Source of the DNA: an archaeon
GTDB lineage: Archaea; Asgardarchaeota; Hermodarchaeia; Hermodarchaeales; Hermodarchaeaceae
Assembly: GCA_016550405.1 (NCBI GenBank)
Contig: JABXGX010000246.1
Coordinates: 1-11,647 of the forward strand
Reading direction: 5' to 3'
DNA length: 11,647 bases
Shown: one piece after another, positions 1 to 5,746 of the stretch
How positions within the stretch are numbered: the first letter of the stretch is position 1
Layout: each line of letters begins with the position of its first letter
Notes under the pieces: model-generated
What the model was told of the DNA's origin: nothing
The model's input: only the letters and a program-made list of their open reading frames with translations
The model's database searches: none
Position numbers and translations under genes: made by a program

Positions 1-46
1 ATTCGGATACGCGAATCAAAATGGCTTCCTTGTCTGAGCCTGACAT
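1..46 (-). CDS. Probable start of a gene running off the left edge (partial)
   Basis: An ATG at 46 on the minus strand opens a frame that stays open to the window edge and reads MSGSDKEAILIRVSE. A GGGGTG Shine-Dalgarno-like element lies 8 nt before the ATG, and a TATA-like box lies about 60 nt before it. The gene would be co-directional with the NUDIX gene upstream, with an 80-bp gap. Fifteen codons are too few to name a family. The call rests on the start signals and the natural-looking peptide; the opposite strand is also open here (1-120) but reads as an implausible Cys-rich peptide. Confidence 0.4.
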   Translation of the reverse strand, partial: MSGSDKEAILIRVSE

Positions 47-53
47 TCTTGCT

Positions 54-81
54 ACACCCCGTCATCTGCAGCATGGGGTAC
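54..81 (-). other. Hairpin overlapping a Shine-Dalgarno
   Basis: On the minus strand the arm at 81-75 (GTACCCC) can pair with the arm at 60-54 (GGGGTGT). This gives five Watson-Crick pairs plus two G-U wobbles around a 14-nt loop. The 3' arm contains the GGGGTG that would serve as the ribosome site of the gene starting at 46, so the folded leader would hide it. The structure is visible by eye; any regulatory role is inference. Confidence 0.35.
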
Positions 82-105
82 TGCAAGCTAGGATGTAATA
101 GGCTT

Positions 106-115
106 ACATATAAAC
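106..115 (-). promoter_or_regulatory. TATA-like box for the left-edge gene
   Basis: The minus strand reads AGTTTATATG here, close to the archaeal TATA consensus. A start site about 25 nt downstream would fall near position 84, giving a leader of about 38 nt that contains the hairpin at 54-81 and the Shine-Dalgarno. It lies just downstream of the NUDIX stop, so the left-edge gene may have its own promoter. Confidence 0.4.
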
Positions 116-126
116 TTTGTTGAGTC

Positions 127-585
127 CTATTCGCCTGCTCTGCCAGTTTTGCGGTCCTCTCCACGCCGGAGAGCTCCGGAGGCTTCAAGGATTTGTCGAT
201 GATCAAAGGCTAGTTTCTCCGGCAATGTTGTAAAAGACTTTACCTCAGATGTTTCGTTGCTCTTCTGAAAATCCCCTTTCACTTTTTGAGCAAGATATGC
301 GATGCTAATGACATGTCCACGTGGATCTCTTGTTGGATCTGAATAAACTCCAATGAGTCGGATTAGTGTAACTTCAAGCCCAGTTTCTTCTTTTACTTCT
401 CGTACGAGTGCTTCTTCAACGGTTTCACCGAGTTCCACCATACCGCCAGGTAACGCCCAATAATTTTGGAAGGGTGGGTATCGGCGACGAACCAAGACGA
501 CGCCATGGTCTTTCAGTGTGATGACAGCATCAACTGCAATCACAGGGGATTGTCGGCTCAAGGCATACCATTCTGTATTGGACAT
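127..585 (-). CDS. NUDIX hydrolase, ADP-ribose pyrophosphatase-like
   Basis: This is a 152-residue single-domain cytosolic NUDIX hydrolase. It carries a complete NUDIX box (G-x5-E-x7-REVKEETGL): Gly48, Glu54 and Arg62-Leu70, with the metal-binding Glu63, Glu66 and Glu67 all present. The flanking segments PPFQNYWALPGG (38-48 region) and YSDPTRDPRGHVIS (81-94) are typical of the archaeal ADP-ribose pyrophosphatase branch (Methanocaldococcus MJ1149 type), which hydrolyses ADP-ribose to AMP and ribose 5-phosphate. A role on oxidised nucleotides cannot be excluded by sequence alone. The ATG start is supported by AAGGAG at 596-601 on the minus strand, 10 nt upstream. It is divergent from the zinc-ribbon membrane protein across a 78-bp gap. 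The C-terminal tail (about 138-152) is Arg-rich and probably disordered. Confidence 0.9.
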   Translation of the reverse strand: MSNTEWYALSRQSPVIAVDAVITLKDHGVVLVRRRYPPFQNYWALPGGMVELGETVEEALVREVKEETGLEVTLIRLIGVYSDPTRDPRGHVISIAYLAQKVKGDFQKSNETSEVKSFTTLPEKLAFDHRQILEASGALRRGEDRKTGRAGE

Positions 586-625
586 CGCGGTTTTTCTCCT
601 TCCAAGGGTGGTGCAGCTTCGGAAT

Positions 626-636
626 CCTTAAAAGCC
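626..636. promoter_or_regulatory. TATA-like element in the divergent 586-663 spacer
   Basis: The sequence CCTTAAAAGCC reads as CTTAAAAG on the plus strand and CTTTTAAG on the minus strand, so one near-symmetric element could serve both directions. Rightward it sits about 30 nt before the ATG at 664, which would fit a nearly leaderless mRNA. Leftward it is about 42 nt before the NUDIX start, leaving room for that gene's Shine-Dalgarno. Assigned by position and composition only. Confidence 0.35.
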
Positions 637-663
637 TTCGTTTACTACGCCACTCGAACGAAT

Positions 664-1149
664 ATGACCATTGATCCTTGGCAAGAGCCTAAACCGACAA
701 TTGCACAGCTCCGTAGGCTAGTCGAGCGAATCAAATCTTATGCTCGTACCAGCCGGTTCATGGGATACATTTCAACAACAATTCTTATTGTGCTTATGAT
801 TCAATTGGGTATTCTTGTATACAGTAATTTCTTCCCTTTCATCTGGGGCACTCCGCTCATCATGTTACCTGAATGGTTTTACTATGTCATGTTCATCACG
901 TTTGCATTATCAATGGTAGTGTATGGTATTGCTGGCACAATTAATGGTCGATTAAACCGGTTCATCCTAGAATACAAAAAAATCGGTGTCGTCGTCCAGC
1001 TTCGCTGTGAGGAATGTAACCGCACTAGTGAACGGGTTTGGGAAAAGGATGATTTCGTCTTTAAAAAGGAAGGTCTCTGTGCTTGTGGTGGCACTCAATA
1101 TGTTTCTCAGATGTATATCATGCCACTTCCATTGAAGAAAGACGAATAG
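664..1149 (+). CDS. Two-helix membrane protein with C-terminal zinc ribbon
   Basis: I do not recognise a named family. The 161-residue protein has a short polar N-terminus, two hydrophobic helices (about 34-58 and 70-94), and a soluble C-terminal segment. That segment has paired cysteines Cys115-xx-Cys118 and Cys139-x-Cys141, the pattern of a small zinc ribbon. The positive residues next to the helices (KSYARTSR before the first, RLNRF after the second) suggest that both tails are cytoplasmic. The frame is open further upstream, but that part overlaps the divergent NUDIX gene, so ATG 664 is chosen. No clear Shine-Dalgarno is present; a TATA-like element about 30 nt upstream fits a leaderless start. 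It converges on the alanyl-tRNA synthetase with 41 bp between stops. Function is unknown. Confidence 0.75.
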   Translation: MTIDPWQEPKPTIAQLRRLVERIKSYARTSRFMGYISTTILIVLMIQLGILVYSNFFPFIWGTPLIMLPEWFYYVMFITFALSMVVYGIAGTINGRLNRFILEYKKIGVVVQLRCEECNRTSERVWEKDDFVFKKEGLCACGGTQYVSQMYIMPLPLKKDE

Positions 1150-1190
1150 ATCTGCATACACTCTACCAAAGTGTTCTCTCGACTATTTCT

Positions 1191-2972
1191 CTATCCTTTT
1201 TCTAGAATCGCTCTTAGCCGAAGCGTATCAGCCCCAATTCGTTTCTGTTTCGTAATCTTAAATTTACCAAGCACGCCTGTTCGACTCACATGGGGTCCAC
1301 TGCAGATTTCCTTGGATACATCTCCAACTGAATAGACTTTGACCTGTTCTCCATACTTTTCACCAAAAAATCCTAGAGCACCCTGTTTTTGTGCTTCTTG
1401 AGGTGACATTACTTCGAAGGTCACAGGTAAATCTCGTTGGATTATTTTGTTCACCCAAGTCTCAACCTCACTAAGCTCTTCGGATGTAAGTTTACGATCT
1501 AACTGGACATCCAAACGTAGACGTTCAGCTGTGATATTGCTCCCTTTCTGATATATGGAAGATCCTACAAATTTTCGGAGCGCTTGGTGAAGTAAATGGG
1601 TTGCCGTATGAAGGCGCACAACTTCTTCTGAATGATCTGCAAGGCCACTTGCAAATTTTTGTTGTGTCGCATCACGGGAGATTTTTCGATGCTGTTCAAA
1701 CTCTTTGCGAAACTCTTCTAGGTCAATCTTTTGACCGTTTTCTTCAGCAATCTGAACAGTCATTTCAATGGGAAAGCCATAAGTGGCAAAAAGCGTAAAT
1801 GCATCTTTACCTGTCAACACACCCTTTTCTGCAAGGGTCTTTTCAGCGATGCGCAGGCCCCGACGTAAAGTCTTTCGGAAGCGTTTTTCTTCCTTTTCGA
1901 TTTCATTGAAAATATGTGCCTTATTTCGAACGAGTTCTTCATATTTGTCGCCTAAACAAGCGACAACCGGTGGAATGAGCTCGCAAAGAAAGAAGCGATC
2001 AATCCCTAGCTGTAATCCCTGACGAATTGCTATACGGAGTAATCGTCGAATGATGTATCCTCTTTCAACATTGGACGGCACTAGCCCCTGATCGTCTGCT
2101 AGGGCCATTGCAGCAGACCGGATGTGGTCTGCAATAATTCGTATTAACCGCTGCTGGTGGGTTGTTGGGCCTGCAATTTGTGAAAGATCTTGAATCTTTT
2201 CCACAATCGGTTTGAAGACATCAGTCTCGTAGACACTTGGAAGCTTGTTTAGGACCTGTAGGGCGCGTTCTAACCCCATTCCAGTATCAATGTTCTTTTT
2301 CTTTAAAGGAATCAGGGTTCCATCCTCTTCGCGATTATAGGCCATGAATACCAAGTTCCAAATCTCGACATACTTACCGCATCCGCATCCGGGACGGCAG
2401 GTCTTCGAACAACTCTTCAGGCCAGTATCGACGAAGATTTCAGTATCAGGTCCCTGAGGTCCAGTATCCCCTAAAGCCCACCAGTTATCTTTGTAGGGTA
2501 AGTAATGGATATGTTTGCGTTGAAGCCCAAGGTGTTCCCAAGCCATGGCTGCTTCCTCATCAGCAGGAACTTGATCGTTGCCCTCGAAAACGGTGACATG
2601 TAAAACCTTTTTTTCGAGACCAAGCCCCGCGTCAGGGTTGAGTAAAAACTCCATTGCCATTTCGATGGCAGCAGTTTTCCAATAGTCTCCTAAAGACCAA
2701 TTTCCCAGCATTTCAAAGAACGTAAGGTGGAACGTATCGCCTACTTCCTCAATATCATCGGTCCGAATACACTTCTGCACATTAGCCAATCGCTTTCCTT
2801 CTGGGTGTGGTTGACCGAGTAGATATGGTGCGAGCGGTTGCATTCCTGCACTCTGAAACAGGACTGTGGGGTCTATTTGGGGAATGAGAGAGGCGGATGG
2901 AATGATGGCGTGTCCTCTCTCTTTAAAGAATTGCAAATATCGTCTTCGAAGTTCGAGTGCATTCATTCGCAT
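1191..2972 (-). CDS. alaS: Compact alanyl-tRNA synthetase (CPR-like, no C-Ala)
   Basis: This class II synthetase, 593 residues from the chosen start, charges tRNA-Ala with alanine. The catalytic core shows the N-terminal FKERGHAIIPSASLIP segment (about 16-31), RTDDIEEVGD and FFEMLGNWSLGDY (about 70-97), and motif 3 GMGLER (231-236). A cysteine cluster (188, 192, 196, 198) sits inside the catalytic domain. The editing domain follows, with zinc ligands His455, His459 (HTATH), Cys557 and His561 (CSGPH). Standard AlaRS is about 875 residues. Here the beta-barrel that normally precedes the editing domain is absent, and the protein ends after editing, without the coiled coil or C-Ala. Segments such as GLADHSE and YQKGSNITAERLRLDV match the short AlaRS of Patescibacteria as I know it, not the archaeal form. 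ATG 2972 is preferred because GTGAGGT lies 7 nt upstream; the frame could also start at 3008 or 2966. Confidence 0.9.
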   Translation of the reverse strand: MRMNALELRRRYLQFFKERGHAIIPSASLIPQIDPTVLFQSAGMQPLAPYLLGQPHPEGKRLANVQKCIRTDDIEEVGDTFHLTFFEMLGNWSLGDYWKTAAIEMAMEFLLNPDAGLGLEKKVLHVTVFEGNDQVPADEEAAMAWEHLGLQRKHIHYLPYKDNWWALGDTGPQGPDTEIFVDTGLKSCSKTCRPGCGCGKYVEIWNLVFMAYNREEDGTLIPLKKKNIDTGMGLERALQVLNKLPSVYETDVFKPIVEKIQDLSQIAGPTTHQQRLIRIIADHIRSAAMALADDQGLVPSNVERGYIIRRLLRIAIRQGLQLGIDRFFLCELIPPVVACLGDKYEELVRNKAHIFNEIEKEEKRFRKTLRRGLRIAEKTLAEKGVLTGKDAFTLFATYGFPIEMTVQIAEENGQKIDLEEFRKEFEQHRKISRDATQQKFASGLADHSEEVVRLHTATHLLHQALRKFVGSSIYQKGSNITAERLRLDVQLDRKLTSEELSEVETWVNKIIQRDLPVTFEVMSPQEAQKQGALGFFGEKYGEQVKVYSVGDVSKEICSGPHVSRTGVLGKFKITKQKRIGADTLRLRAILEKG

Positions 2973-2979
2973 AAAATCG

Positions 2980-2986
2980 ACCTCAC
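2980..2986 (-). promoter_or_regulatory. Ribosome binding site that fixes the AlaRS start
   Basis: The minus strand reads GTGAGGT here, 7 nt before the ATG at 2972. This places the start 12 codons inside the longest open frame and agrees with the usual N-terminus of the short AlaRS family (MNALELR...). Confidence 0.6.
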
Positions 2987-3086
2987 GGAGTCCAACATAT
3001 GATTGCAATTCCCATAATTCAAGTAGTGTCTTCGAGTAAATTATGTACTGCTCAAAACGAAATTAACCCCTTAAATTGTTCGGCTT

Positions 3087-3404
3087 TTACCGACGAGACC
3101 ATTTTACAGCCTCATCATACCCAGACCAGCGGGTTCGCCGACCCGCTACCCAATAAAGAACTAAAATTACGAATATCGCTGGTAATGCAAGCCAAATGAA
3201 TTCATAGACTGCGTCAAAGGGTGAAATAATCATTTGAGTTGACAGGATTTCGGGATTAGTGAGCTCCTGTAAAAAAGGTGAGACTGGTCCCATCATGGAG
3301 TGGACTAGCCAAGGAAGAATCATAACGGCTATTCCGATTACAATACCTGTCACGAGGTAAATTACCCGTCGCCGGTATCGTTTCGTTGGCTTATGTTTTG
3401 TCAC
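3087..3404 (-). CDS. Small two-helix membrane protein
   Basis: I recognise no family. The 105-residue protein has a very basic N-terminus (KHKPTKRYRRR), a first helix at about 14-33, an outside loop of about 35 residues, a second helix at about 68-88, and a basic C-terminal tail (GRRTRW, KWSRR). The positive-inside rule puts both ends in the cytoplasm. The start is a GTG, supported by AAAGGTGA at 3411-3418 on the minus strand, 6 nt upstream. It lies 60 bp downstream of the winged-helix membrane gene and 114 bp upstream of alaS, all transcribed leftward, so it is most likely co-transcribed with the winged-helix gene. Its topology resembles the membrane part of that neighbour, which makes partnership possible but unproven. 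Confidence 0.7.
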   Translation of the reverse strand: MTKHKPTKRYRRRVIYLVTGIVIGIAVMILPWLVHSMMGPVSPFLQELTNPEILSTQMIISPFDAVYEFIWLALPAIFVILVLYWVAGRRTRWSGYDEAVKWSRR

Positions 3405-3464
3405 AATAATTCACCTTTCATATCAGCTGACTGCCATATTAGACTACAGTTTAGAACACTTCTT

Positions 3465-3920
3465 TCATGGTAAGTCCTTATACGCTCGCCAGGTTTCAAA
3501 CCAGAATAACGCTGCCGCTCCGCCGCCAAATAGCCATGCGGCTAGATTCCCAAAGGTCAGATACTGTGGATATACGACCACGAAGATGACCAAAGCGGTC
3601 GTGAAAAACGCTGCATAAAAGAGCTGTCGAGGCAAAGCCCTTCGGCCCACCCAAATAAATTGTTTTAGTACTCCGACCTGAACAGCTTCTTCCACGGTAT
3701 ATTCTCCCCGATCCCTTCGGACTAAGCCTAAATCCACTAATTTATCCAGATGATAGGCAGCTAGGCTGGGTGATGATAATCCGAGCTTTCGTTGGAGTTT
3801 TCGAGGTCCGACTGGATCCTTTGCGGACAGTAATTCAAAGTAAACACGAAGGGTACGCCCCCGCAGTTCGGATTCCAAATCGAGTTCTCGACTATGGTCG
3901 GGTTCATCTTTGGGATTCAT
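3465..3920 (-). CDS. Winged-helix DNA-binding protein with two membrane helices
   Basis: The 151-residue protein has an N-terminal ArsR-like winged helix (about 20-85). The recognition helix lies around LSSPSLAAYHLDKL (49-62) and the wing around RRDRGEYTV (68-76). Two hydrophobic helices follow (about 100-119 and 125-143) and a short tail. The YHLDKLxxxGLV pattern is the common archaeal HTH form. It is probably a membrane-tethered transcription regulator that senses a membrane or external signal; the signal and targets are unknown. The ATG start has only a weak GGAGAGTGAG upstream. A TATA-like box at 3971-3983 lies about 55 nt before the start. It is divergent from the membrane methyltransferase gene and followed by the small two-helix membrane gene, which are its most obvious candidate targets. 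Confidence 0.8.
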   Translation of the reverse strand: MNPKDEPDHSRELDLESELRGRTLRVYFELLSAKDPVGPRKLQRKLGLSSPSLAAYHLDKLVDLGLVRRDRGEYTVEEAVQVGVLKQFIWVGRRALPRQLFYAAFFTTALVIFVVVYPQYLTFGNLAAWLFGGGAAALFWFETWRAYKDLP

Positions 3921-3970
3921 TTTGGCTCACTCTCCAAAACCTGAAGTCTATCAATCATGTTCTGAACTTG

Positions 3971-3983
3971 TTTTTTAATAAAC
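3971..3983 (-). promoter_or_regulatory. TATA-like box for the winged-helix gene
   Basis: The minus strand reads CGTTTATTAAAAA here. A start site about 25 nt downstream would leave a leader of roughly 30 nt before the ATG at 3920. It is the most AT-rich element on this side of the 170-bp divergent spacer. A short palindrome, GTTCTGAAC (3959-3967), lies just downstream of it. Confidence 0.4.
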
Positions 3984-4024
3984 GGGTTGCCACCTAGTCA
4001 TGGTCCTGTGGAGGAGTTCTGTTC

Positions 4025-4035
4025 AAAAATATAGG
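4025..4035 (+). promoter_or_regulatory. TATA-like box for the membrane methyltransferase gene
   Basis: AAAAATATAGG lies about 60 nt before the ATG at 4091. Transcription starting about 25 nt downstream would give a leader of around 30 nt that includes the GGAG ribosome site at 4079-4082. Confidence 0.4.
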
Positions 4036-4090
4036 TTAATTAATTCGTGCTCCTGACCCGTTGATAGTGGTTGATTGTGGAGATTCAATA

Positions 4091-4744
4091 ATGACTATTC
4101 TATCTAGAATCAAGGACATCTTTCTTCAGATAAGTGGCTATCTTATCCCCCTTCTGCAACAGATCCCTACTCTAGGAATTTATGTGGGTTTGATGACCTT
4201 ACCCCTAATTGCTGTACTCGCAGTGTTATTCACCCAGTTTCCGTTCAACCTCATTGGGGGTATCGCTGAATTTATCTCCATGAGCTTTATGTCTCCAGGT
4301 GTCTTTCTCGCTAACTTAGTAACCCTAATAGGAATTTTACTAACTGTCTATTCAATAATCTACTTTTATCGTCACAAAAAAATTGGGTTAGTAACAACAG
4401 GTCCCTATCGCTTCATTCGTCATCCTCAATACACGGGCTTCCTGTTAATTACCCTGGGCCTGACAGTTTTCTGTTATTGGTGGCTCTCAAATACATTTGG
4501 AATAGGCTGGTTGTCAAAAGAAGCCACAGTTGCTCTATGGTTCGTCCAATTCGGAATTTATATAACTCTAGCTCTCATCGAAGAATATTCTTTGACAAAA
4601 GAATGGGGTGATGCGTTTCGAGCCTATAAGTATCACACCTCATTTTTAATCCCGGTTGGTCGCTTAAACCGGTTTGATATTCCCCTATCGATTTCGATTT
4701 TGAGTCTGGCAATGATTGGTTTACTTCTGATGCAAATGATCTAG
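4091..4744 (+). CDS. Isoprenylcysteine-carboxyl-methyltransferase-like membrane methyltransferase
   Basis: This 217-residue polytopic protein has about five hydrophobic segments (roughly 14-24, 30-50, 71-93, 112-135 and 145-163) and a hydrophobic C-terminal end (197-216). The signature of the ICMT/phospholipid methyltransferase superfamily is clear: GPYRFIRHPQYTG (104-116), then EEYSLTKEWGDAFRAY (164-179), the SAM-binding region of these integral membrane enzymes. They transfer a methyl group from S-adenosylmethionine to a membrane-embedded acceptor; the acceptor here cannot be told from sequence. The C-terminal helix after the catalytic region is extra to the minimal core. ATG 4091 is chosen over an in-frame TTG at 4061 because GGAG at 4079-4082 is well spaced. 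It stands divergent from the winged-helix membrane regulator, which may control it. Confidence 0.82.
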   Translation: MTILSRIKDIFLQISGYLIPLLQQIPTLGIYVGLMTLPLIAVLAVLFTQFPFNLIGGIAEFISMSFMSPGVFLANLVTLIGILLTVYSIIYFYRHKKIGLVTTGPYRFIRHPQYTGFLLITLGLTVFCYWWLSNTFGIGWLSKEATVALWFVQFGIYITLALIEEYSLTKEWGDAFRAYKYHTSFLIPVGRLNRFDIPLSISILSLAMIGLLLMQMI

Positions 4745-4858
4745 TAGCCTTATGCAGTTAGCCAAAGGTATTAGCCACCTAAACCTAACTATAACCATAC
4801 AGACTTAAGAGCAGAATCGTCCTTCCCTTTCTCGAAACATCCAATTCATTCTTTCGAC

Positions 4859-5671
4859 GTGGAAAAAATGCTTGTCAACCCCCCTGAAAAAGTTTCAATC
4901 GGCATGATTGGTGGAACCGGTGTATACGATCCTGAGGTCTTCACCGACATCAAGGAATACAAAATCTATACACCATTCGGTGCTCCCTCCGACAAGATAA
5001 TGATTGGTACATTGAAAAATCGGCGTGTTGCTTTTATCCCTCGTCACGGGCGAGGTCACAACTATCCTCCACATCTAGTCAATTACAGGGCGAATATTTG
5101 GGCTCTCAAATCCATTGGTGTCACACGACTCATCACGGTCTCAGCAGTGGGGAGTCTCAAAGATGAAATCAAACCAGGTGATCTTTTTATCCCTGACCAA
5201 GCGGTTGATTGGACGCGAAGCCGCAAACGGACCTTCTTTGAAGAGGGAATCGTCGCCCATGTGTCAATGGCAGAACCTTTTTGTCCCGATCTTTCCCGCT
5301 TCATTGCTGATCAAGCCAAGGCGCTCAAGCTTCCTCATCATTACAAGGGAACCATTATCACCATTGAAGGACCACAATTTTCGACAATAGCTGAATCGCA
5401 TTATTACCGGGCGCAGGGCTTTGATATCATTGGCATGACCTTGCATCCTGAAGTGTATCTTGCTCGTGAAGCTCAAATCTGCTTTACGAATGTGTCCATG
5501 ATTACTGACTATGATGTCTATGCGGAAAAACCCGTTAGCCATGAAGAAGTGCAAAAGACCATGGCTGAAAACCTCGGAAAAGTCAAAACCCTACTCTCCG
5601 AAGTTATCCCCAAGATGTCGACAAAACAGGATAAGTGCCAATGCGGAAAAGCACTCGAAGGCGCTGTCTAA
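4859..5671 (+). CDS. mtnP: S-methyl-5'-thioadenosine phosphorylase
   Basis: The 270-residue enzyme cleaves methylthioadenosine with phosphate to adenine and 5-methylthioribose 1-phosphate. Motifs run in order: IGGTGVYD (17-24), PRHGRGH (61-67), NYRANIWALK (75-84), SAVGSL (95-100), GPQFST (171-176), GMT (192-194) and TDYD (216-219). Asp217 and Asp219 match the pair that selects 6-aminopurines in MTA phosphorylases, where nucleoside phosphorylases for 6-oxopurines carry Asn, so MTAP is favoured over PNP. The C-terminus carries Cys260-Gln-Cys262, like the CxC disulfide of Sulfolobus MTAP II. The start is uncertain: GTG 4859 or ATG 4868, neither with a clear Shine-Dalgarno. A hairpin with a T-run follows the stop. 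Downstream lie the toroid gene (75 bp) and a purine phosphoribosyltransferase, consistent with purine salvage. Confidence 0.93.
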   Translation: MEKMLVNPPEKVSIGMIGGTGVYDPEVFTDIKEYKIYTPFGAPSDKIMIGTLKNRRVAFIPRHGRGHNYPPHLVNYRANIWALKSIGVTRLITVSAVGSLKDEIKPGDLFIPDQAVDWTRSRKRTFFEEGIVAHVSMAEPFCPDLSRFIADQAKALKLPHHYKGTIITIEGPQFSTIAESHYYRAQGFDIIGMTLHPEVYLAREAQICFTNVSMITDYDVYAEKPVSHEEVQKTMAENLGKVKTLLSEVIPKMSTKQDKCQCGKALEGAV

Positions 5672-5693
5672 ACCACTAAACAAAATCACATGA

Positions 5694-5721
5694 GTTGAAG
5701 GTCCATTTCTTCAACCTTTTT
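5694..5721 (+). terminator. Hairpin plus T5 run after mtnP
   Basis: A perfect 7-bp stem (GTTGAAG at 5694-5700, CTTCAAC at 5709-5715) with an 8-nt loop is followed by CTTTTT (5716-5721). It begins 22 nt after the mtnP stop and ends 25 nt before the next start. It looks like an intrinsic terminator or a partial attenuator. In archaea the T-run is the main termination signal, and this one is short, so read-through is likely. Confidence 0.5.
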
Positions 5722-5746
5722 AGCAATCTATCTCTAATCTTATGTT

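Noticed and set aside
466..663. In-frame upstream extension of the zinc-ribbon membrane gene
   Set aside because: It runs antisense through the conserved NUDIX coding sequence and reads as a non-natural peptide; ATG 664 is the better start.
1158..1174. ACACT/AGTGT stem between the convergent zinc-ribbon and alaS genes as a terminator
   Set aside because: Only a 5-bp AT-containing stem with no T-run directly after it.
2999..3199. Plus-strand open frame of 66 codons between alaS and the small membrane gene
   Set aside because: It overlaps the two-helix gene antisense, has no ribosome site and no recognisable protein pattern.
3959..3967. GTTCTGAAC palindrome as an operator of the winged-helix gene
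   Set aside because: A 4-1-4 palindrome is expected by chance about every few hundred bases, and no second full copy is present; a partial GTTCTG at 4017 is not enough.
4745..4788. Three TAGCC copies 13-14 bp apart, then CCTAAACCTAA, after the methyltransferase gene
   Set aside because: The units are only 5 bp and diverge around the core; not a convincing repeat array.
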